Below the pieces are notes generated by a model. That model did not search any database. It was not told the origin of the DNA and saw only the letters and a program-made list of their open reading frames with translations. From assembly GCF_028201475.1 (NCBI RefSeq), contig NZ_CP116383.1, forward strand, positions 1,736,001 to 1,800,000: a stretch of DNA of 64,000 nt. Direction: 5' to 3'. Each line of letters begins with the position of its first letter. Position 1 is the first letter of the stretch. The position numbers and the translations under genes are program-made. Source of the stretch: Vibrio sp. SCSIO 43137. GTDB lineage: Bacteria; Pseudomonadota; Gammaproteobacteria; Enterobacterales; Vibrionaceae. Shown piece after piece: positions 1-8,143 of the stretch.

Positions 1-84
1 ACGTAATTATAATAGTCAGTAATAACTTCATCATTCATACCCCACTACTTCACACGTAATACTTTGGCAGTTATAATCAAATAC

Positions 85-194
85 CTTGTTCCCACGGTCT
101 CCGTGGGAATACATACCAGATTTGCTAACACCTACATATTTAGCCTTTATTTCTACCTACGCTATGCATTGCCACGCAGAGCATGGCAACGAGT
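85..194. repeat. Imperfect inverted-repeat element
   Basis: Two arms (about 85-116 and 162-194) are inverted copies of each other. Each arm is itself a small hairpin around a CCCACG/CGTGGG-type core (TTCCCACGG-TCT-CCGTGGGAA in the left arm). About three quarters of the aligned arm positions match. This resembles the dispersed GTTCCCACGC...GCGTGGGAA palindromic repeats found in many bacterial genomes. It lies just beyond the 3' end of the Rhs operon. A short reading frame across it is an artefact of the repeat. Confidence 0.55.
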
Positions 195-245
195 GTCCTG
201 AGTATATATCTTGTTCCTATACCCCTACGATGTGTAGTCTTTCTA

Positions 246-596
246 TTATTGTCCAAATCCATTTTTTTTAATTAATATGGCAATACATATTGGAATAGGA
301 AGAAAAACAACCATCCAAAAAGCAAACATTCCTATCGAAAAACCAAATGCATGAAATGGTAGAAAGTTGATATAGATAGCAACATAGAAAACTAATAAAG
401 TTAACATGAAAAACCTATAGAGCCGAAAGCTATTGAATGAACAATACAGACCAACAACCATCATAAGAACATAAGCAGCAATCTCTATAAACTCATTACT
501 AATCCCACTAACGTTCCATTCCAATAATAATACTAATAAATTAAAAACCACAAACAAAACTATTGATAATATATAAATTCTACGAAATAAAGTCAT
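246..596 (-). CDS. Small four-helix membrane protein, putative Rhs immunity protein
   Basis: This 116-residue protein is almost entirely hydrophobic, with about four predicted transmembrane helices (roughly residues 7-25, 38-55, 60-78 and 85-108) and a short basic tail (IKKNGFGQ). I recognise no family. Its ATG overlaps the TGA of the giant Rhs gene (ATGA overlap, 593-596), so the two are translationally coupled. A small, family-less gene directly after the variable C-terminus of an Rhs protein is the standard position of a cognate immunity gene in polymorphic toxin systems. A membrane-embedded immunity protein would fit a toxin acting on the inner membrane. The immunity role rests on position only. 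Confidence 0.6.
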   Translation of the reverse strand: MTLFRRIYILSIVLFVVFNLLVLLLEWNVSGISNEFIEIAAYVLMMVVGLYCSFNSFRLYRFFMLTLLVFYVAIYINFLPFHAFGFSIGMFAFWMVVFLPIPICIAILIKKNGFGQ

Positions 597-3500
597 TCAT
601 TCATATTCCTTTGAAATGATTGTTGTTCACACATAACAATACAGTACTCCTTATTATTTTGATACCTCTCAAAAAAAGTATATATATAAATTCCCGCGTC
701 ATATTGTTTAGGGACTGGTAAGTCTTTAAGATCCATAAGCGTTTTACCATTGCTATACACATTATTAAGGGCTTCTGTTACTTCATTACCTCCTTTACCA
801 AATATTGTACCAGCTATCGAACACGTGACTGTCTCATACACGGAGCAACCATAAGATGTATCAGGATTTAGCCCTGCAGCAGTAAGAGCTACGTTATCTC
901 TATGCTGCCAAACTCCATCGCTACGCTTCGCCATTTCAGACCTAGATGAATGAGTATCAGATTGGTTGTCATTATATAGATAAATCATAACCACACTCAC
1001 CGCGGTGCGCAGTACTGCATCCTGACTATTAGCACCGCTTGCGGCGGCTGCAACGGCAGAGACGATCACCAGACCGCCACCTTCCATCAGAGTAAGGGTG
1101 TTATCGCCATTATGAACAAGGCTTCCACCCATCTTGCCAATAACTCCGGCGATAAAGCCTTGTTTAAAGCTGCCGCCACGCATTTCATGGAAACCGCCCT
1201 GCACTACACCGTGCGCTAATGGCAGAGCATCACCAAACGGGCTGGTGCCACCGGTCGCACCGTGAGCCACACCGTAGGTTACTAACGCTGACATTCCACC
1301 CATTGCCCCTGCTTCTGCTGCGCAAGCGAAATCTCCGGTCATCACATAATTGGTGGTAAACGAAGTAGTAGCACCAGCAGCGGCTATTTGTGCATGTTCA
1401 CTTAAACCTGTATAAAATCCGCCAGCACCATAGGCCATCATCACCGAACCAACGATAGCACCAACCTTCTGAATTGCCGGGTCATCAAATGTCTGGGAGA
1501 CGACAAATATTGTTAACCCGGCAATAAACCATCCCCATACATGCCCTGTAGGGTCATTAAACTTCACCGGATTATTCAGTACATAGGCGTAACGGTTATA
1601 GCTCTGGCTATAGCCAGGTTCCGGTATATAACTGTCGGCAGTTAAGAACCGGCCGATAACCGGATCATACAGTCGCGCATTCATATTAATCAGATTACTG
1701 CTGTAACCGACATTTTCATGGCCGGTAAAACCACGTAATTCTTTATTAATAAACATTGGCGGCGATTGCAGTTCAACAGAGGCCAGTAACTCACCAAATG
1801 GCGTGTAGCCCCGTTCTATCTGAACCTGTCCGTTAGGATCCGTGACAAGATCAGTGGTTTCCAACGCATCCCGGTGGAAATAAGCGGTACGGTCGATCTG
1901 CTTCTCTTCTTCTATCAGGGTCTTAACATGCTCAGCCACTGCATTTTTATCTGCAATGATACGGTGACGCATCTTGGTGATCTTTTTGCCTTTCTTATCA
2001 GTGAAAATCTCCAGTTGATATTCAGGGCTAATGTAGTAAGTGGTGATGCCGTCAGCGATTTGCTTAACGCGCTCTCTCTCACTGCCATACTGATATCGCA
2101 CTGCAGTGCCGTTATCTTTGAGGTGCGCGACTTTATTAAAGGAGTTCCATGTAAGGGTGCGTCCACGCCCTGTTAGCATATTGCCATTGGCATCATAGCT
2201 ATAGCCTCTGGATAAGCGGCCATTAGGACTGACATCAAAACTGCCCTGACCGGTCTTATAAGTAAGGTTGCCATAAATATCGTAACGATAGTCCCGCTGA
2301 GCAGAGATTAGCTTTTTAGTATCACTAAAGTTCCATTGGATCAGACGATCAAAATCGTCATAACGGTAATACTCTTGCTGATCACGAATAACACTAACCT
2401 TACTTAAAACGTTACTGCGTGCATCATAGGTATAGTTAATATCACGAAGGTACTTGTCGCCTAATCCGGTAGTAATACGACGTATGGTTCCACGGGAACG
2501 ATCAATATCGCGCCTTGTCAGTAAGCCATTGCCAAATAACTCGCCACCGATACGGCCAAAATTATCCCGGCTGGTTGCAAGCCAAATAATTTCTGCCTTT
2601 TCATCCTTTAGGCGCTGATCCATAATTTCCGTAAGTTCAGCTTCCGCGGTCACCAAATCATCAAGTTCATCAGTAAATTTGGATAACATCTCCGTTTGCA
2701 GCCTTGCCAGATCAGCATTTTTCTGTGCCTGAGCGATCATCGCTTCAGCTTTTTGTTTTGCCTCACCGGATAACTGCTGATAGTGGTTTGACTGCTTCTG
2801 TTTCTGTTCTGCCTCGGTTCTTTGCTTATCCGAAATTGCCTGATAATGATTAGCCCACTGCTTATATACCTGTGACACATTAACACTCGCTTTCGGCCCG
2901 TAAGAACAAGATGTAATTCCTTTCCAGTTAGTACAGCGATGGGTCTTCACCATCCACAGTGGTACTTTAGCGGTAAGATATTCTCTCTTTTTGCAGTTGC
3001 CTTTCCAGCTTTTTTTTACACAACGGTCATACTTGTAATACGCTACACCATTTTGTGTCTTATAGTGCTTAAGCACCCGATTACCGAGTTGTTTCAGGTA
3101 AATTTTTGCTTTGTTTTTATACTCCTCTGCCTGTGCGCTATTGATACCGGCACTTCTAAATAGTGATTGAGCGCCAGCACTTAATTGATTTGCCTGTGTT
3201 TGATAGTTGTTGCTTTGAGTAAATAACTGTTCCGCTGCCTGACGAAGACGTTCAGACTCTTCAAGGTAAAACTGGGCACTTTTCTCCAGCTCGTAAGCTT
3301 TTGCTTCCAGTTCGGTAATACGTTCAGAAGTTTCCTTTAACGCTTTTTCAATTTGCAGATACTGACTATCCCAGATATCAGAGTATGGGATGCTGGTACG
3401 TTGCAAAAGACCGTTAATATCGTAGTCCTTATCCAGATTTAATCCTGAAGGAAAAGTCACCCGGCTAAGACGCCCCTGCTCGTTATACTGATAATGGGTG

Positions 3501-6500
3501 GTATAGGCGTTACCATCTATTTTCAGGGTCATAGACATGGTTCTGCCCAGCTTATCGTAGGTATAACTGCGTTTAGCATTGCTAGTGGCGGCACTGTCCA
3601 GTCCGCCTTTTAACGTCTGATCGTATTGCCATTTATTACTGCCGTCAGGCCGCACTTCAGCCGTTTTACGACCTAGCGCGTCATAGCTAAACGTGGTGCG
3701 CTGACCTTTAGCATCCTGTTGCCAGACTAACTCTCCCCACGCGTTATAGCCATATATCCACTTACCCATGGCAGGGTCGTTCATTGAGGTTTTATAGCCT
3801 AGCTTGTTATAGCTAAGCTCAGTTATCAGTCCGTTAGTATCGGTTTTAGTCAGGTTACCTACTGCATCATAGTAAAAACGCACCGTAGACTGATCATTTT
3901 CAGTGTTCTTAATGGTTTGTCCCAATCCGTTTTTCTGTTCAAACTTCTTAAAGTTACCCGGGCCGGTAATGGTGGCTGTCAGCCCTTGATAACTCATCCG
4001 CGAAACCAGATTTCCCGAGTCCTGTGTAGGCTGGGTTTGTGTAACAGGGCGCCCCAGATCATCAAAAGAGGTTTGTATCCAGTAGGTAAGGTTTGCTACA
4101 GCGTCATTTTCAAAGAAAGGAATGGTTTCACCTGCAAGCCGGCCGTTTGCATCATAGGCTTTATCGACAACAACTGTTTTGCCAAAGCCATCAAGTTGCG
4201 TGTTGCGCACCTCACGACCCAGTTGATCGAAATAGGTTACTGACACTGCTCCCTGAGAGCTTTGCGTGGTTACCATAAACACACTCCGGTCACCCAAAGT
4301 CAATCCATATTGATCTAAACCGGCATCTGCTCCGTCACTCCACTCATATACCTGTGCGATCCAGTTACCGTCGGGCCGTATTTTTTTAACTTCCCGGCAG
4401 TAATCATCATACTTAAAACGGGTCACCAAGCTGTTAGCATCCGTTACTGTTTCTGGCAGACCACAACGTGAATCGTAACTAGTCTGAACCGAATGACCGA
4501 GAGCATTAGTGTGTTTTATCACCTTGCCATAGGCATCATAAGTGGTGGCTGATTGTCTGGTTTCACCACTGCCCGAGGTCTGTTCCGAAATTCTGAACCC
4601 ATTTGAGTTGTATCCAAACCGGGTGCTGAGAGACAGTTCATGACCCGGTTCCAGCACCTGTTCCAGTAAGGCACCGTTATTCAGGTTGTAAGTAAATGTA
4701 GTACGCCTTGTCTGACTATCGTGACCATTCGATTTGGTTACCGAGATTTCAATAGGTTTGCCAATCAGCCACTGCTGAGAGTTATGTTGGAAACGTGTAT
4801 TGGTTACTTCTGTAAATTTGTCACCATTGCCGTCCTGAATCGTTTTAGTTACTGTTCCCGGGTAGTTAAGTAGATCATAACGACTGTATTGTGTGGTAGT
4901 ACTGGTTAACAGCTTGGCTGATAAATCCCAGTTAGTTTCCCTCTGTTCTGTAAGGCGTGGCCATTTTTTACCCGACACAGGCGCATTTACTTGCTGATAA
5001 TCAAACTCACTTTGTGACACAGTTTTATCTTTTATCTTTGTCACTGTTTTGGCTATATAAGGCGTCCAGTCACTATGATAGGCAGTTACAGACGTTGTCA
5101 CTCTATGACTGGCAATATCTGTGGTCTGAATTTCACCGAAGCCGAGTAAACCTCTCTTTTTATGAGCGTAATATCCTTTATAGAAGTACTCTGTACGATT
5201 AACTCCGCCGATACCATTGCTCTGGCTTAGGGCTTGAACCACTTTAAAGTTAGGGGTTAGGTTTATCAGACCTGATGGTGCAGTTGCACCTCGGAATATG
5301 TTTCTATCCCCTGTCATGCCATACTCATACTCGCTCTTTACTCCCAATCCTGATGTCACCGACTTGAGCAGAGCTATCGGTTCCACTTCATTTGCCAGAC
5401 AAGTTAACCCCTCCAGCGAACGGTAGCAGTCATCAAGCAAGCCGTCTCCGTTTATATCAGCACCTTTTTTATACGGTCCGTAAACACTGTTGACGGCAAG
5501 AGAATAAACGGTGGTTTTAATGCCAAAAATCTTTTTAATCCGGTTTCCTGAGAAACTCATTTTGTCTCTCACCATCTCAAGGTCGGCATTAATATCAGTC
5601 AGAATTTCCACCTTATTAAAGTGGCTACCGGTACCATATGCACAATAAATACGTTCACCGGCGATATAACAAAAGTCCGCAAGGCCGTCTCTGTTCCGAT
5701 CAGAAAGCATAATAGAAGCTTCTACCTGAGCAACATTGTTTTCCTTATCATTGGTAATTTCAAAATGATCCTTGCCTAAAGCCAGCCACACTTTTGCCGG
5801 CAAGAATGTATTGCCGGTATTTTGATGACACAGGTAACTATTGCTGTTTCGATAACAAAGCTCTGGTAAGTCATCTCCCGTAATATCGACAAGATTAAAG
5901 GTTCTTTGTAGTTGTTCGACCGTTTTAATGTCTCGTTGATGAGCGTCTTTACCCGGCGAGTTTGAATTACTGTTTTTCAGACCTATGGGAAGGTTGTCTG
6001 CCCAACGTTGAGAACGTCGGAAAGAAAGCTGACCGTCTGATGCTCTCCCTAGCGAACAGTAAAAATTGCCGTCGAGTTTTGCGCCACACAAGTCAACAAA
6101 GCCATCGTTATTGATGTCAACAAAACGGCTTTCCGGCATTTTTGCAGAAGATAGTTTAGCTTGATTATAGCCCTGTGAATTAGGCTTATAGGATTTCTCC
6201 AACGGGTAACCATGATTAATCAGTTGATAATCATTGGAAAAGCCACTGCCGTTGTTGTTTGCACAGACAACACGCTCGGGTTCCACACGACAGACATCCA
6301 CTAACCCATCATTATTACTATCCAGCAAGCGTACCGCCTGCTCAATGGTGTAGTTGCGACTCCAGTAACGGCCAGCTTCAAAGGTTTGTCCATTATTGTT
6401 TAACGCGCAGAAAAAGCCTAACTGGTTAAAAGCGCAAACATCCTGATAGCTGTCATCGTTTATATCGAGTAAGTTCATCGACGCATAATCTTCAGTCTCT

Positions 6501-7234
6501 TTCCAGGCATTACCCTGAAAATCATCGCTCCACTTTGTTACTCTGCCATAGCGGTTGCCGCCCTGATTTAGCCCGCAATAGAGCCCGTCTTTCAGGTAAC
6601 AAATGTCACTCAAACCATCGCGATTAATGTCTCCGGCAATAAAACCTTTAAAGTCATCCAGCTTAAATAAGGTTTTCTGTTCTATTTCGCTGTTGGCATA
6701 AGGATTAGTCAGCCACTCAAAGGTATGGGGCGGCATACACTCGCCTTTTGAGCCACAAACACGCACGCTATCCAGCCGAGTCAGCGGCATGCCCTTAAGT
6801 TTTGCCTGTCCGTATTTGATCTCCAGCTTGCGCAGGGTAGTGTTATTTCTTTGGATTTGAATAGTATCCAGCTTTTGAGCCAGTACTTGTTTATGGCCAT
6901 ACCGGTAGGCGGTAAGTTTGTCAGTGCGGCCGGAATAGTTAAAACCCACCTTTACATCAGCGTATTTAATATTATCCAGATAATGTTGCCCCTGATTAAT
7001 GCGATAACTATAAATAATACGGTTATTGAACCTGTCAGACTGTTCAGAGATAAACCACTCAAGTCCATGACCATCCACAGAGAATAGTGCATTATCTGCG
7101 GAGCCATAGCGGGTGATATAACCGTCAGACGAATATATTGTCCAGCTTTGCGGTCCTGAGGATAAATGACCGTTGGCTACGATTTTGCTTTGCCAGTTTC
7201 CTTTGGTGCGATACTCGCTACCACTCTGACCCAA
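593..7234 (-). CDS. Giant SpvB/TcdB-like Rhs (YD-repeat) polymorphic toxin, part after the amber codon
   Basis: This is the main open part (2213 codons from a TTG at 7234) of a gene whose true 5' end is at 7606. The frame runs unbroken from 7606 to 593 except for one TAG at 7367-7369. Visible order: the end of the SpvB domain; FG-GAP/VCBS-like repeats (DINRDGLSDICY, DINNDGFVDLCG and others, about residues 190-600); a TcdB-type middle region (TSGLGVKSEYEYG); many Rhs/YD repeats (YDALGRKTAE, YDANGNMLTG); an inserted coiled coil of about 260 residues with a four-cysteine loop (about 1285-1550); the Rhs core end (GRFLTADS, YAYVLNNP, NDPTGH); and a variable tail of about 310 residues with glycine/alanine-rich hydrophobic stretches. 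Such proteins form a shell around a C-terminal toxin. I do not recognise the toxin domain. The TTG start is only the first possible start after the stop and may not be used. Confidence 0.8.
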   Translation of the reverse strand: MGQSGSEYRTKGNWQSKIVANGHLSSGPQSWTIYSSDGYITRYGSADNALFSVDGHGLEWFISEQSDRFNNRIIYSYRINQGQHYLDNIKYADVKVGFNYSGRTDKLTAYRYGHKQVLAQKLDTIQIQRNNTTLRKLEIKYGQAKLKGMPLTRLDSVRVCGSKGECMPPHTFEWLTNPYANSEIEQKTLFKLDDFKGFIAGDINRDGLSDICYLKDGLYCGLNQGGNRYGRVTKWSDDFQGNAWKETEDYASMNLLDINDDSYQDVCAFNQLGFFCALNNNGQTFEAGRYWSRNYTIEQAVRLLDSNNDGLVDVCRVEPERVVCANNNGSGFSNDYQLINHGYPLEKSYKPNSQGYNQAKLSSAKMPESRFVDINNDGFVDLCGAKLDGNFYCSLGRASDGQLSFRRSQRWADNLPIGLKNSNSNSPGKDAHQRDIKTVEQLQRTFNLVDITGDDLPELCYRNSNSYLCHQNTGNTFLPAKVWLALGKDHFEITNDKENNVAQVEASIMLSDRNRDGLADFCYIAGERIYCAYGTGSHFNKVEILTDINADLEMVRDKMSFSGNRIKKIFGIKTTVYSLAVNSVYGPYKKGADINGDGLLDDCYRSLEGLTCLANEVEPIALLKSVTSGLGVKSEYEYGMTGDRNIFRGATAPSGLINLTPNFKVVQALSQSNGIGGVNRTEYFYKGYYAHKKRGLLGFGEIQTTDIASHRVTTSVTAYHSDWTPYIAKTVTKIKDKTVSQSEFDYQQVNAPVSGKKWPRLTEQRETNWDLSAKLLTSTTTQYSRYDLLNYPGTVTKTIQDGNGDKFTEVTNTRFQHNSQQWLIGKPIEISVTKSNGHDSQTRRTTFTYNLNNGALLEQVLEPGHELSLSTRFGYNSNGFRISEQTSGSGETRQSATTYDAYGKVIKHTNALGHSVQTSYDSRCGLPETVTDANSLVTRFKYDDYCREVKKIRPDGNWIAQVYEWSDGADAGLDQYGLTLGDRSVFMVTTQSSQGAVSVTYFDQLGREVRNTQLDGFGKTVVVDKAYDANGRLAGETIPFFENDAVANLTYWIQTSFDDLGRPVTQTQPTQDSGNLVSRMSYQGLTATITGPGNFKKFEQKNGLGQTIKNTENDQSTVRFYYDAVGNLTKTDTNGLITELSYNKLGYKTSMNDPAMGKWIYGYNAWGELVWQQDAKGQRTTFSYDALGRKTAEVRPDGSNKWQYDQTLKGGLDSAATSNAKRSYTYDKLGRTMSMTLKIDGNAYTTHYQYNEQGRLSRVTFPSGLNLDKDYDINGLLQRTSIPYSDIWDSQYLQIEKALKETSERITELEAKAYELEKSAQFYLEESERLRQAAEQLFTQSNNYQTQANQLSAGAQSLFRSAGINSAQAEEYKNKAKIYLKQLGNRVLKHYKTQNGVAYYKYDRCVKKSWKGNCKKREYLTAKVPLWMVKTHRCTNWKGITSCSYGPKASVNVSQVYKQWANHYQAISDKQRTEAEQKQKQSNHYQQLSGEAKQKAEAMIAQAQKNADLARLQTEMLSKFTDELDDLVTAEAELTEIMDQRLKDEKAEIIWLATSRDNFGRIGGELFGNGLLTRRDIDRSRGTIRRITTGLGDKYLRDINYTYDARSNVLSKVSVIRDQQEYYRYDDFDRLIQWNFSDTKKLISAQRDYRYDIYGNLTYKTGQGSFDVSPNGRLSRGYSYDANGNMLTGRGRTLTWNSFNKVAHLKDNGTAVRYQYGSERERVKQIADGITTYYISPEYQLEIFTDKKGKKITKMRHRIIADKNAVAEHVKTLIEEEKQIDRTAYFHRDALETTDLVTDPNGQVQIERGYTPFGELLASVELQSPPMFINKELRGFTGHENVGYSSNLINMNARLYDPVIGRFLTADSYIPEPGYSQSYNRYAYVLNNPVKFNDPTGHVWGWFIAGLTIFVVSQTFDDPAIQKVGAIVGSVMMAYGAGGFYTGLSEHAQIAAAGATTSFTTNYVMTGDFACAAEAGAMGGMSALVTYGVAHGATGGTSPFGDALPLAHGVVQGGFHEMRGGSFKQGFIAGVIGKMGGSLVHNGDNTLTLMEGGGLVIVSAVAAAASGANSQDAVLRTAVSVVMIYLYNDNQSDTHSSRSEMAKRSDGVWQHRDNVALTAAGLNPDTSYGCSVYETVTCSIAGTIFGKGGNEVTEALNNVYSNGKTLMDLKDLPVPKQYDAGIYIYTFFERYQNNKEYCIVMCEQQSFQRNMNE

Positions 7235-7366
7235 CTTGCCTGAAATTAAAAACAGTCTTTGACCGTCTAAACAGTAAACATCACTATCATCAAATCTTAA
7301 GCCACTGCTAACGCCGTCATCTTGCTTATTCCTGCTACAACGTGCAATTCCGGATAAGCCACCTAG

Positions 7367-7606
7367 CTACACACCTAGCCCCAAAGGGCCATTTTGGGAA
7401 CCTTGCTGATAACGGATCGATAGAGCAGGAGTCAAATCATTAACTCCGGCAGGAAGTTGCAGGTCAATCCGGTAGCCTGATTTTCCCTGAGACACAAATG
7501 CGTTGCCGGTTAGCTCCCCGACAGATTCAGACATGGCGGAAAACGAAACGTTAGACAGCATCAATAAAGATACTCCTGATACTAAAATACGCTTTACTTT
7601 CATCAC
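7367..7606 (-). CDS. N-terminal SpvB fragment of the Rhs protein, ended by an in-frame TAG
   Basis: These 79 residues hold a Sec signal peptide (MMKVKRILVSGVSLLMLSN...SFSAMS) and the start of an SpvB domain (GYRIDLQLPAGVNDLTPALS, then GPLGLGV). SpvB-family proteins normally continue GLGWSLGGLS. Here the DNA reads GLG-V-stop-LGGLSGIARC, and the same frame continues into the Rhs body at 7366 and beyond. The fragment and the downstream frame are therefore one gene (593-7606, 2337 codons) broken by a single amber codon. The ATG overlaps the stop of the upstream coiled-coil gene by 4 bp. Possible explanations are a recent null mutation, a sequencing or assembly error, or readthrough. The signal peptide implies export through Sec, not type VI PAAR-linked delivery. 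Confidence 0.75.
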   Translation of the reverse strand: MMKVKRILVSGVSLLMLSNVSFSAMSESVGELTGNAFVSQGKSGYRIDLQLPAGVNDLTPALSIRYQQGSQNGPLGLGV

Positions 7607-8124
7607 AATGACTCCTTATTGCTGCCCAGATTGTTAAATCTGCGTTCAATATCAATAAGTTGTTTTTCTACTTCAACGATCTGCTCTTCTATCGCTTCGA
7701 CTTGAGGGGAAGGATTATCTGGCGCAAGCAAAACCGGAGAGTAACTCACCTCAATGCCTTGCTCTTCAAGCTCAGATAAAATCATGCTGGCTTCAGCAAG
7801 AACCAGTTCCGGCGATTTATGACGGGACAGTGCTATCGAAGTTTCTTTGTCCAGTTTGCGTTTTGCCTGTTCAATCTCCTGATTGAGTAGCTGCAAATCT
7901 GCCAGCATCTGCGCTTCAATACGCTCACTTTGAGTCTCAAACTTCTGTCCAGAAACAGGGCTGATTTCCGATGTGTATTTCGGTGGGGTTTGATCCTCTG
8001 AAGAAGGTGATTCATACCCGGACATTGGATTTGTAGCAGAGGGCTGGTCATAATTAAGCGCAACGAACCCAATCGCCACTACAAAGAAAAAGCCAGCAAT
8101 AACCGTTAACCAGGATTTCGTCAT
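7603..8124 (-). CDS. Membrane-anchored coiled-coil protein of the Rhs operon
   Basis: This 173-residue protein has one N-terminal transmembrane segment (about residues 6-24, LTVIAGFFFVVAIGFVAL). A polar, proline-rich linker follows, then charged helices with heptad character (about 65-110, rich in E, Q, K and L, and about 140-168, EAIEEQIVEVEKQLIDIERR). The body is probably periplasmic. I recognise no family. It sits between the Lnt-like gene (18-bp gap) and the Rhs gene (ATGA overlap), so the three are almost certainly co-transcribed. A helper role in exporting, tethering or assembling the Rhs protein is suggested by position. There is no lipobox cysteine. Confidence 0.65.
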   Translation of the reverse strand: MTKSWLTVIAGFFFVVAIGFVALNYDQPSATNPMSGYESPSSEDQTPPKYTSEISPVSGQKFETQSERIEAQMLADLQLLNQEIEQAKRKLDKETSIALSRHKSPELVLAEASMILSELEEQGIEVSYSPVLLAPDNPSPQVEAIEEQIVEVEKQLIDIERRFNNLGSNKESL

Positions 8125-8143
8125 GATGTATCCCCCTTTCTGT

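Noticed and set aside
86..271. Short plus-strand frame, 61 codons
   Set aside because: It runs through the palindromic element, has no ribosome site and no recognisable protein features.
593..7606. Type VI-delivered Rhs effector
   Set aside because: The N-terminus has a Sec signal peptide and SpvB domain with no PAAR motif, and no vgrG or tss gene is nearby.
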